Assembly: GCA_020628975.1 (NCBI GenBank)
Contig: JAHDEF010000117.1
Span: 1 to 5,834, forward strand
Reading direction: 5' to 3'
DNA: 5,834 nt
From: Aquimarina sp.
GTDB lineage: Bacteria; Bacteroidota; Bacteroidia; Flavobacteriales; Flavobacteriaceae
The notes below the pieces were generated by a model. The model saw nothing but the letters and a program-made list of their open reading frames with translations. It searched no databases and was not told where the DNA came from. This document shows positions 1-5,834 of the stretch, piece by piece. Position 1 is the stretch's first letter, and every line of letters begins with the position of its first letter. The position numbers and the translations under genes are program-made.

Positions 1-1918
1 AGAATTCGATCAAGAGGATTGGAATACGTACAAAGCCGTTAATGAAAAGTTTGCCAAAGTAGTTTTGGAAAATTATGAAGAAGGCGATCAAATATGGGTT
101 CATGATTATCAACTATTACTTCTTCCAGAAATTATTAGGCGTCATCGTCCAGAGGCTCGAATAGGTTTCTTCTTACATATTCCCTTTCCTTCGTATGAAG
201 TGTTTAGAACATTACCTTGGCGAAAAGAATTGCTGAATGGTATGCTTGGTGCCAATTTATTAGGTTTCCACACTTACGAATATGAACGCCATTTTTTAAG
301 TTCGGTACAACGATTAATGGGGCATAATATGGAGTTCAATAGAATTGTTTTAGACGACCGAGAGGTGATTGTCGATTCTTTTCCAATGGGAATAGATTAC
401 GATAAGTTTGCTAATGCAGCAGCCGAAAGAAGTCAATTGCCTACGGCGGAACGAAGTGATATACAGCTGCGTATAGATGAGCATTTGAAAGAAGAAAATG
501 ATGCGACATTAATTTTGAGTATCGACCGTTTAGATTACACCAAAGGAATCCCTAATCGTTTAATGGCTTTCGAACGTTTTCTAGAAAAATATCCTGAATA
601 CCATGGTAAAGTACGTTTGATTATGTTAGCTGTTCCTTCACGTTCTAACGTGCCTCAATATCAAAAACTAAAGAACGAAGTCGATCAATTAGTTGGGCAT
701 ATTAATGGAAAATATTCAGAGGTAAGCTGGACACCCATTTGGTATTTTTACAGATCAATGCCTTTCGAGAATTTGATTGATTTGTATAATTCTTGTCAAA
801 TCGCACTATTAACACCATTGCGTGATGGTATGAATTTAGTGGCCAAAGAATATATTGCTTGTCGAGGTGATTTAACAGGAACATTAATTTTGAGCGAAAT
901 GACGGGAGCTTCGCAAGAATTAAGCGAAACCATTCTTATCAACCCAAATAATTATGAAGAAGTTGCTGATACGTTAAAAGCAGTTATCGAAATGCCTGTG
1001 GAAAATCAAAAAACCATCAATAAGACACTACAAAAACGATTAAAGCGCTATAATGTTGAACGTTGGGCTAAGGACTTTTTAACGGCTTTATCAGAAACAC
1101 AACAGACAGAGGATGAGGTTAGCGTAAAAAAATTACAAGGCTCTTATTTAGATGAAGTGTTAAGCGACTATCAAAAAGCAGAAAAGCGTTTGTTGTTTTT
1201 CGATTATGATGGCACATTAGCACCCTTCACTAAAATACCTGAAAATGCAAAACCCACCCCTGAGGATTTTGAATTGTTAGATAAGCTAAACAATGATAAA
1301 AAGAATGAATTGGTCATTATCACAGGGCGTGATCGTGTTACCTTCGAAAAATGGTTCGGCCATAAAAATTATAATTTAATTACCGAACATGGTGCTTGGG
1401 CTAAACTTAAAGGTAAAGATTGGGAAGTAGAAGATGTGTTGACAAACGACTGGTTCGAATCTATATACCCAATTTTAGAAAGTTTTACCGATCGTACGCC
1501 AGGTTCGTTGATTGAAGAAAAAGATTATTCGTTAGCTTGGCATTATCGTGGTGCAGACCCCGATTTATCGCGCCAACGCGTAAGGTCTTTGATAGGTACA
1601 ATCAGTCAACTTATTGCAAACCACAATTTAGAAATTCTAGAAGGAGACAAGGTGGTTGAAATTAAAGTTAGTGGGGTAAACAAAGGTAGAGCCTCAAGTA
1701 AATTGGCTTTAAATGTTGACTATGATTTTATTTTTGCTATTGGAGATGACTGGACAGATGAGTTTATGTTTCGCGATTTGCCAGAAAAATCGGTAACAAT
1801 AAAAGTGGGTCCAAAGAAAACCATGGCAAACTATCGAATTGATAACACCAAACACGTAAAAACGTTAATGAAAGAAATGATTGAAGCAGGAAATAAAAAA
1901 GTGCTTCGTATTATTTAG
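1..1918 (+). CDS. otsAB: Bifunctional trehalose-6-phosphate synthase/phosphatase, 5'-truncated by the window edge
   Basis: This cytosolic enzyme joins UDP-glucose and glucose-6-phosphate to make trehalose-6-phosphate, then dephosphorylates it to trehalose. The N-terminal part is a GT20 synthase: WVHDY (95-109), FFLHIPFP, DRLDYTKG (524-547) and TPLRDGMNLVAKEY (812-853). The spacing of these residues matches E. coli OtsA D130, H154, R262, K267, D361 and E369 as I recall them. After a short linker (about 1090-1180) comes a HAD-type phosphatase with DYDGTL (1202-1219), ITGRD, EHGAW, SGVNKG and GDDWTDEFMF (1742-1771). All key motifs are intact in both halves. The frame is open from base 2 to the left edge, and the upstream codons read EFDQEDWNTYKAVNEKFAKV, which is OtsA-like. 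The TTG at 65 is therefore not the true start. By comparison with OtsA, about 95 N-terminal residues, including the glucose-phosphate-binding loop, lie outside the window. The fused form is common in Bacteroidota. Confidence 0.96.
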   Translation, partial: EFDQEDWNTYKAVNEKFAKVVLENYEEGDQIWVHDYQLLLLPEIIRRHRPEARIGFFLHIPFPSYEVFRTLPWRKELLNGMLGANLLGFHTYEYERHFLSSVQRLMGHNMEFNRIVLDDREVIVDSFPMGIDYDKFANAAAERSQLPTAERSDIQLRIDEHLKEENDATLILSIDRLDYTKGIPNRLMAFERFLEKYPEYHGKVRLIMLAVPSRSNVPQYQKLKNEVDQLVGHINGKYSEVSWTPIWYFYRSMPFENLIDLYNSCQIALLTPLRDGMNLVAKEYIACRGDLTGTLILSEMTGASQELSETILINPNNYEEVADTLKAVIEMPVENQKTINKTLQKRLKRYNVERWAKDFLTALSETQQTEDEVSVKKLQGSYLDEVLSDYQKAEKRLLFFDYDGTLAPFTKIPENAKPTPEDFELLDKLNNDKKNELVIITGRDRVTFEKWFGHKNYNLITEHGAWAKLKGKDWEVEDVLTNDWFESIYPILESFTDRTPGSLIEEKDYSLAWHYRGADPDLSRQRVRSLIGTISQLIANHNLEILEGDKVVEIKVSGVNKGRASSKLALNVDYDFIFAIGDDWTDEFMFRDLPEKSVTIKVGPKKTMANYRIDNTKHVKTLMKEMIEAGNKKVLRII

Positions 1919-1944
1919 TACATTTTAGAAATAAATTTTCACGG

Positions 1945-2012
1945 AAAGAGATTAGGAAAAATTTCTTTGGCATATTCAACCAATAGCCATTGAAATTTAT
2001 CCTAGTCTCTTT
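1945..2012 (+). terminator. Long imperfect hairpin after the trehalose gene, probable terminator
   Basis: Arms at 1945-1965 and 1992-2012 pair over 21 positions, with one T-G wobble and one A-A mismatch. Inside the stem, TGGC (1968-1971) can also pair with GCCA (1986-1989), leaving a loop of about 14 nt. The hairpin begins 26 nt after the TAG of the trehalose gene, and the right arm ends in CTCTTTT, a short T tract. Position and shape suit a rho-independent terminator that separates this gene from the mscS-like gene. The stem is longer than usual and rich in A/T, and the T tract is short, so a 3'-end stabiliser or a small repeat element remains possible. Confidence 0.55.
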
Positions 2013-2082
2013 TATAGTATACAGGAAACTCAAACGTTTTCGGAAACATTTTTAATTATCAAAAAATAATATTATCCACTTT

Positions 2083-3132
2083 ATGGCCCTAATATCAGCA
2101 CTTCCTCTTACCTATAAAATCATTATAGGATTTGTAATTACTGCAATAATATATTTTTCAATCATAGGAATACTAAAGCGATTTGGTAAAAATCCTGATT
2201 ATTTATTACCTGTGGCTTTTTTCAATCGTGTCAAGATTCCATTGGCTTTATTAATGTTGACTATATTTTTAAATTATGTATATAAATCTGCATCGATAGA
2301 AGATGGTTACACCCAGTTACTTTCCGCATTACTAAAAATAGGTTATGTAATTAGTATTACTTGGTTGGTAATATCAGGTATGCGAGCGGTGGTTCGTCGT
2401 TTGGTAGCCAAACAGGACCTTACCGCTAGTGATAACTTAAGAGCTCGAAAAGTATTTACACAATTAAAGATTTTAGAGCGGGTAGTATCTTTTATAATTA
2501 TTTTACTAGCTGCTGGTATCTTATTAATGAGTTTTGAAAATATACGTCAAATAGGCGTTAGTGTATTAACATCTGCCGGTATTGCAGGGATTATTATTGG
2601 TTTTGCAGCTCAGAAAGCGCTTTCTACATTACTTGCAGGTATACAAATTGCTTTTACACAGCCTATAAGGTTAGACGATGTCGTTATTGTAGAAGGGGAG
2701 TGGGGAACTATCGAAGAAATCAATTTAACCTATGTAGTCGTCAAAATTTGGGATAAACGAAGGTTAGTAGTGCCGACTACCTATTTTATTGAAAAGCCCT
2801 TTCAAAATTGGACACGGAACTCAGCAGATATTTTAGGCACCATTTTTATTTATGCGAACTATAAAATTTCGGTAGATGTATTAAGAGAAGCACAAACAGC
2901 AATACTAAAAACCACGACACTTTGGGATGGACAAGTCGATATTATTCAGGTGACTAATGCTACCAAAGATATGATTGAAATGCGCTCGTTAGTAAGTGCA
3001 AAAGATTCGCCTACAGCATGGGATTTACGGGTTTACGTACGCGAAAAGCTGATCGATTTCTTGCAAAAAAATTATCCAGACCAAATACCTTATCAGCATG
3101 TTCGTTTGGAAAAGCTAGGCGAACAGGTATAA
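2083..3132 (+). CDS. MscS-family small-conductance mechanosensitive ion channel
   Basis: This is an inner-membrane channel predicted to open under membrane tension and release small solutes and ions during hypo-osmotic shock. The 349-residue protein has about five hydrophobic segments, near residues 11-31, 50-66, 82-99, 134-150 and 156-175. The last of these is the Gly/Ala-rich pore-lining helix (SAGIAGIIIGFAAQKALSTL), which matches TM3 of E. coli MscS. The MscS beta domain follows at about 190-245 (AFTQPIRLDDVV, EGEWGTIEEI, RRLVVPTTYFIEKPFQNWTR), and then an alpha/beta C-terminal domain. E. coli MscS has 286 residues and three membrane helices, so this member carries extra N-terminal helices, as in many MscS paralogues. 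The ATG at 2083 follows an A-rich stretch without a Shine-Dalgarno motif, which is normal for the phylum. The corA gene lies 45 bp downstream and is probably in the same transcript. The family is certain, but the subfamily and any symbol are not. Confidence 0.95.
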   Translation: MALISALPLTYKIIIGFVITAIIYFSIIGILKRFGKNPDYLLPVAFFNRVKIPLALLMLTIFLNYVYKSASIEDGYTQLLSALLKIGYVISITWLVISGMRAVVRRLVAKQDLTASDNLRARKVFTQLKILERVVSFIIILLAAGILLMSFENIRQIGVSVLTSAGIAGIIIGFAAQKALSTLLAGIQIAFTQPIRLDDVVIVEGEWGTIEEINLTYVVVKIWDKRRLVVPTTYFIEKPFQNWTRNSADILGTIFIYANYKISVDVLREAQTAILKTTTLWDGQVDIIQVTNATKDMIEMRSLVSAKDSPTAWDLRVYVREKLIDFLQKNYPDQIPYQHVRLEKLGEQV

Positions 3133-3177
3133 AACAGGTATCTTTAAATATATCAAACTATAGAATCGGTAAAATTT

Positions 3178-4233
3178 ATGTCAACAGAGGTTCATAAAAC
3201 CATTGGCCTAGTACCAGGTACAGCTATTTACACAGGAGAAAAAAAGGATACTAAGGTTACGTTAGAAGTTTTTGATTATACCAAAGCACATATTGAAGAA
3301 CGTGAAATTGATACTATTGCTGAGGTTTCGGGATTATTGGAAGATAATTCGGTGACATGGCTAAATATCAACGGATTAAATGACACAAAAAAAATTGAGG
3401 AAATAGGGAAGTATTGTAAGCTACACCCGCTTATTATAGAAGATATAGTACATACCCAACAACGCCCAAAAGTAGAAGACTACGAAGATTACATATTTGT
3501 AGTATTTAAAATGTTGTATTTCGATGAAGAAAATAAGTTCAAGGCTGAACATTTAAGCTTAGTGGTAAGTCATGGTTGGGTAATTTCTTTTCAAGAAGCC
3601 GATGGCGATGTGTTCGACCCTATTCGCAGTCGTCTAAGAAATGATAAAGGGCGCATTCGATCTATGGGAGCCGATTACCTTTTCTACGCCTTAATGGATG
3701 CTGTTGTCGATAATTATTTTGTAATTATTGAAACTATGGGAGAAAAAATAACAACTATAGAAGATGTACTTTTCGAACAGCAAACCGATATGGATTATGT
3801 TGCCGAAATTCAAGGTTTAAAAAAAGAAATTTTAAAAATTCGACGTGCAGTATTTCCTGTACGTGAGCTAGTAAGCAAGCTTGAAAAAAGTGAACACAAA
3901 ATAATTTCAGATAAAACCCAATTTTACCTTCGCGATTTATACGATCACACCATTCATGTATCCGAAAATATAGAAATTTATCGTGATATGATACTAGGTT
4001 TAATGGACATGTATATGACCACCTTAAGTAATAAAATGAACGAGGTTATGAAAGTGCTTACCATTATAGCGACGATTTTTATACCATTAACTTTTTTGGC
4101 GGGTATCTACGGAATGAATTTTACCAATATCCCCGAGCTTCAAAATCCTAACGGATATTTTATCTTTTGGGGTGTTATTGTAGTTGTCTGTACGATATTG
4201 ATTTATTTTTTCAGAAGAAAAAAATGGTTATAG
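3178..4233 (+). CDS. corA: CorA-type magnesium/cobalt channel
   Basis: CorA is a homopentameric inner-membrane channel for Mg2+ (also Co2+ and Ni2+), gated by cytoplasmic Mg2+. The protein has 351 residues, the same length as Thermotoga maritima CorA, and is close to collinear with it. The signature YGMNF is present, with GMN at residues 312-314 (bases 4111-4119), followed by an IPEL periplasmic loop. Two membrane helices lie at about 292-311 and 327-345, and the tail is basic (RRKKWL). D89 and D253, the regulatory Mg2+ site of the Thermotoga protein, fall at the same numbers here, as do D277 and N288 of the pore helix. These comparisons are from memory of that structure. The large N-terminal cytoplasmic domain (about 1-250) contains the conserved QRPKVE and GDVFDPIR stretches. 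The matching length supports the ATG at 3178. The gene lies 45 bp after the mscS-like gene and faces a convergent neighbour. Confidence 0.97.
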   Translation: MSTEVHKTIGLVPGTAIYTGEKKDTKVTLEVFDYTKAHIEEREIDTIAEVSGLLEDNSVTWLNINGLNDTKKIEEIGKYCKLHPLIIEDIVHTQQRPKVEDYEDYIFVVFKMLYFDEENKFKAEHLSLVVSHGWVISFQEADGDVFDPIRSRLRNDKGRIRSMGADYLFYALMDAVVDNYFVIIETMGEKITTIEDVLFEQQTDMDYVAEIQGLKKEILKIRRAVFPVRELVSKLEKSEHKIISDKTQFYLRDLYDHTIHVSENIEIYRDMILGLMDMYMTTLSNKMNEVMKVLTIIATIFIPLTFLAGIYGMNFTNIPELQNPNGYFIFWGVIVVVCTILIYFFRRKKWL

Positions 4234-4302
4234 TACTGTTTTACCTCAAGCAATTTTCAGTTTATAGCTGTTAATTACTTTATGGAAATATTGAAAAGCC
4301 AC

Positions 4303-4332
4303 AAGAATTTAGCGATTATTCGCTAAATTCTT
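4303..4332. terminator. Perfect 13-bp hairpin between convergent genes, probable bidirectional terminator
   Basis: Arms AAGAATTTAGCGA (4303-4315) and TCGCTAAATTCTT (4320-4332) are exact reverse complements around a TTAT loop. The hairpin lies about 70 nt after the corA stop and about 33 nt after the stop of the minus-strand exported-protein gene. On the minus strand a TTTT tract follows within a few bases. On the plus strand the nearest clear run is T7 at 4352-4358, about 20 nt downstream. The position between two converging genes supports a shared terminator. The imperfect T tracts leave it unclear which direction is stopped efficiently. Confidence 0.65.
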
Positions 4333-4364
4333 AAAGCATTAAGTTGATTGATTTTTTTGAGTTG

Positions 4365-4877
4365 TTATTTTCTAGAAGTTTGACTTAAGTATAGCTCTTT
4401 TGATTTCTTATTTTTTGTAAGAAAAAGAAACTTGTTGAAAACCAAAACATCATTAACTAATTTTTTTTCAGCAGTTTTTTGTTTTTTAATTTTCAAACTA
4501 TTCATGTAGAATTCGAGACTATTGTATCGCCCCCATTCACGTTCAATTTTCAAAGCTTCTAAATCAGCTTGACTTAAGAATACATAATCAGAACGATTTT
4601 GTGTTAAACTCACAAATTCGTCGTATACATTCTTAGTAGACTTTTGTTTTATTGGCGAGTATCGAATTTCGTAATCAATTACGCTTTCTATCCCTTTTTT
4701 TTCAGCTACTAACTTTTCGATTTTTTGTAAGGCTTGTTTTCGAGAATTTGCTATACCTATATATGCACCACCATCAATTGTGGCAGCTTCCCACTTAAAA
4801 GTATGAGCAATTTTTTGTGAAATTAAATTTGAGGAAAAAAGGGTAGTAGTAGCTAAAAATAAAAGGAATTTTTTCAT
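4365..4877 (-). CDS. Small exported lysine-rich protein of unknown function
   Basis: I do not recognise this 170-residue protein. The N-terminus looks like a Sec signal peptide: MKK, a hydrophobic stretch FLLFLATTTLF, then SSNLIS with likely cleavage before Q21 (IS|QK), a common pattern in flavobacteria. There is no cysteine in the whole protein, so it is not a lipoprotein. The mature part begins with a short beta-like region containing GGAYIGIA, followed by a charged helix (about 44-62) and mixed alpha/beta sequence. The last 45 residues are strongly basic, holding about 12 of the 25 lysines. No membrane segment follows the signal peptide, and no C-terminal type IX sorting domain is visible. 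It is therefore probably periplasmic. It stands alone between a convergent corA and an upstream xerD on the same strand, and context gives no function. The ATG at 4877 is well placed for the signal peptide. Confidence 0.8.
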   Translation of the reverse strand: MKKFLLFLATTTLFSSNLISQKIAHTFKWEAATIDGGAYIGIANSRKQALQKIEKLVAEKKGIESVIDYEIRYSPIKQKSTKNVYDEFVSLTQNRSDYVFLSQADLEALKIEREWGRYNSLEFYMNSLKIKKQKTAEKKLVNDVLVFNKFLFLTKNKKSKELYLSQTSRK

Positions 4878-4955
4878 TTTGAATTGTTTAAGTTGTTCTA
4901 TTTCATAAAGTTACGATAAAACAGACGTTAAGTAATTATGATTCGACGAAATGCA

Positions 4956-4963
4956 CAAAATTA
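4956..4963 (-). promoter_or_regulatory. Candidate Bacteroidota -7 promoter box (TAATTTTG)
   Basis: Read on the minus strand, this octamer fits the TAnnTTTG consensus of Bacteroidota sigma-A promoters exactly. It lies 78 nt before the start of the exported-protein gene, implying a leader of about 70 nt. No TTG/TTTG -33 element occurs at the usual 17-23 nt spacing; the nearest TTTG is about 29 nt away. A looser match, TAACTTTA at 4913-4906, lies closer to the gene. A separate promoter for this gene is plausible, because 158 bp separate it from xerD, but this site is only a candidate in AT-rich DNA. Confidence 0.33.
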
Positions 4964-5035
4964 TAAAATGACTAGCTTTTTGTAAGAAATTTCAAACAAA
5001 AATAAAAACATACTCAAAACATATATTAAACAAAA

Positions 5036-5834
5036 TTAGCTATTGCTACGGGGATGAAACGTTTCTATCGCTTTTCGCAAATGTGTGTTATCGAGGTGCA
5101 AATAAATTTCGGTGGTAGTAATGCTTTCATGACCTAACATTTGCTGAATTGCACGTAAATTAGCGCCATTTTCAAGCAGATGTGTTGCAAATGAATGCCT
5201 AAAGGTATGCGGGCTAATCGTTTTTTGGATAGAAGATAATTCGCATAGATTTTTTATGATAGTGAAAATCATAACTCGGGTTAATCCTTTTCCTCTTCGA
5301 TTTAAAAATAAGGTGTCACTATGCGAAGGGTGAATATTGAGCAAACATCTATTTTCATTAATATAAGTTTCAATCAATTGTTGCGTTTCTTTAGCTATTG
5401 GTACCAAACGTTGTTTGTTTCCTTTTCCTAAAACCCTTATAAAGCCTTCGTCAAAAAATAAATCCGATATTTTAAGGCTAATAAGCTCACTAACTCTAAG
5501 TCCACAGCTATAAAGGGTTTCTAATATAGTGTGATTGCGTGGAGCTTCGGCTTTTGAAAAGTCTATCGTATTTATAAGTTCATCGATTTCTTCTAATGAA
5601 AGTGTGTCGGGTAGTTTACGTCCAATTTTAGGACTTTCTATAAGATCCAACGGGTTATCCTTACGATAATCTTCAAAAATTAAAAACTCAAAAAAACTTT
5701 TTAGTCCAGAAATGATTCTTGCTTGCGTTCGTACTTCAACTATTTTAGAAATTTCATAAATAAAAGTTTGAACAATTTCTTTATCTATATCAATCGCAGT
5801 CACCGTTATTTGATGAGCTACTAGATAGTTTGTC
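5036..5834 (-). CDS. xerD: XerD-type tyrosine site-specific recombinase, 5'-truncated by the window edge
   Basis: XerD acts with XerC, or alone in single-Xer systems, at the chromosomal dif site to resolve chromosome dimers, coordinated by FtsK at the division septum. The N-terminal SAM-like DNA-binding domain is represented by its second half (TQARIISGLKSFFEFL, then DNPLDLIESPKIGRKLP). The catalytic domain has every expected residue: Arg in CGLRVSEL, Lys in LGKGNKQR, His and Arg in SPHTFRHSFATHLLENGA, His in MLGHESITT, and the nucleophile Tyr in TEIYLH (codon 5104-5102). The frame stays open past the GTG at 5803 to the right edge, adding TNYLVAHQIT, so that GTG is not the start. XerD proteins have about 300 residues, and roughly 30-40 N-terminal residues lie outside the window. 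There is no sign of an integron, phage or transposon nearby, so a housekeeping role is favoured. A XerC-like or other integrase identity is less likely but cannot be fully excluded without the rest of the genome. Confidence 0.92.
   Translation of the reverse strand, partial: TNYLVAHQITVTAIDIDKEIVQTFIYEISKIVEVRTQARIISGLKSFFEFLIFEDYRKDNPLDLIESPKIGRKLPDTLSLEEIDELINTIDFSKAEAPRNHTILETLYSCGLRVSELISLKISDLFFDEGFIRVLGKGNKQRLVPIAKETQQLIETYINENRCLLNIHPSHSDTLFLNRRGKGLTRVMIFTIIKNLCELSSIQKTISPHTFRHSFATHLLENGANLRAIQQMLGHESITTTEIYLHLDNTHLRKAIETFHPRSNS

Noticed and set aside
65..67. TTG as the start of the trehalose enzyme
   Set aside because: The frame is open upstream to the window edge with OtsA-like residues, so this is an internal leucine codon.
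702..884. A 60-codon minus-strand open frame
   Set aside because: It lies wholly inside the conserved synthase domain of the trehalose enzyme, its protein resembles no known family, and it has no plausible promoter or neighbour. It is a shadow of the real gene.
1728..1740. TATTTTTG-like promoter box inside the trehalose gene with an upstream TTG
   Set aside because: It encodes conserved residues before the GDDWTDE motif and is more than 300 bp from the next start. Such matches are expected by chance in AT-rich coding sequence.
2031..2056. Short GTTT/AAAC hairpin with a T-rich tail before the mscS-like gene
   Set aside because: The stem is only 4 bp of mostly A-T pairs and would not be stable enough to support a terminator or riboswitch call.
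3139..3146. TATCTTTA just upstream of corA as a -7 promoter box
   Set aside because: The last base departs from TAnnTTTG, and the nearest TTTG (3105-3108) is about 30 nt upstream, outside the usual spacing. The 45-bp gap fits co-transcription with the mscS-like gene better.
4283..4327. Tiny ATG-started frame of 14 codons (MEILKSHKNLAIIR)
   Set aside because: It overlaps the terminator hairpin, its stop codon lies in the right arm, and it is too short and unsupported to call a gene.
5801..5803. GTG as the start of xerD
   Set aside because: The frame continues without a stop to the right edge, and a 255-residue XerD would lack part of the N-terminal DNA-binding domain.
5036..5834. Recombinase gene as a sign of an integrated mobile element
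   Set aside because: It has housekeeping XerD motifs, and no attachment-site repeats, tRNA, phage or transposon genes are visible nearby.

Overview
The window looks like a piece of chromosome from a member of the Bacteroidota, most likely Flavobacteriaceae. The evidence is AT-rich DNA, start codons preceded by A/T-rich sequence with no clear Shine-Dalgarno motif, a TAnnTTTG-type promoter box, a fused trehalose-6-phosphate synthase/phosphatase, and a XerD whose motifs are of the flavobacterial kind. Genus and species cannot be told from the sequence.

The left two thirds carry three plus-strand genes. First comes a bifunctional trehalose-6-phosphate synthase/phosphatase (1-1918) whose N-terminus lies beyond the left edge. 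A 164-bp gap containing a long imperfect hairpin follows. Next are an MscS-family mechanosensitive channel (2083-3132) and, 45 bp later, a CorA-type divalent cation channel (3178-4233). The mscS-like and corA genes are probably co-transcribed.

Two minus-strand genes fill the right third. One encodes a small, lysine-rich, exported protein of unknown function (4365-4877). The other is a XerD-type tyrosine recombinase (5036 to the right edge) whose N-terminus lies outside the window. The plus and minus blocks converge at about 4234-4364, where a perfect 13-bp hairpin probably ends transcription from one or both sides.

Functionally, the left block reads as an osmotic and ionic homeostasis group. 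Trehalose synthesis supplies a compatible solute, MscS-type channels release solutes on hypo-osmotic shock, and CorA handles Mg2+/Co2+. The xerD gene is a housekeeping recombinase for chromosome dimer resolution and shows no sign of belonging to a mobile element. I found no tRNA, rRNA, CRISPR array, insertion sequence or phage gene. No gap between genes is longer than about 165 bp. Nothing here is clearly a new biological system. The least explained items are the exported protein and the long hairpin after the trehalose gene.
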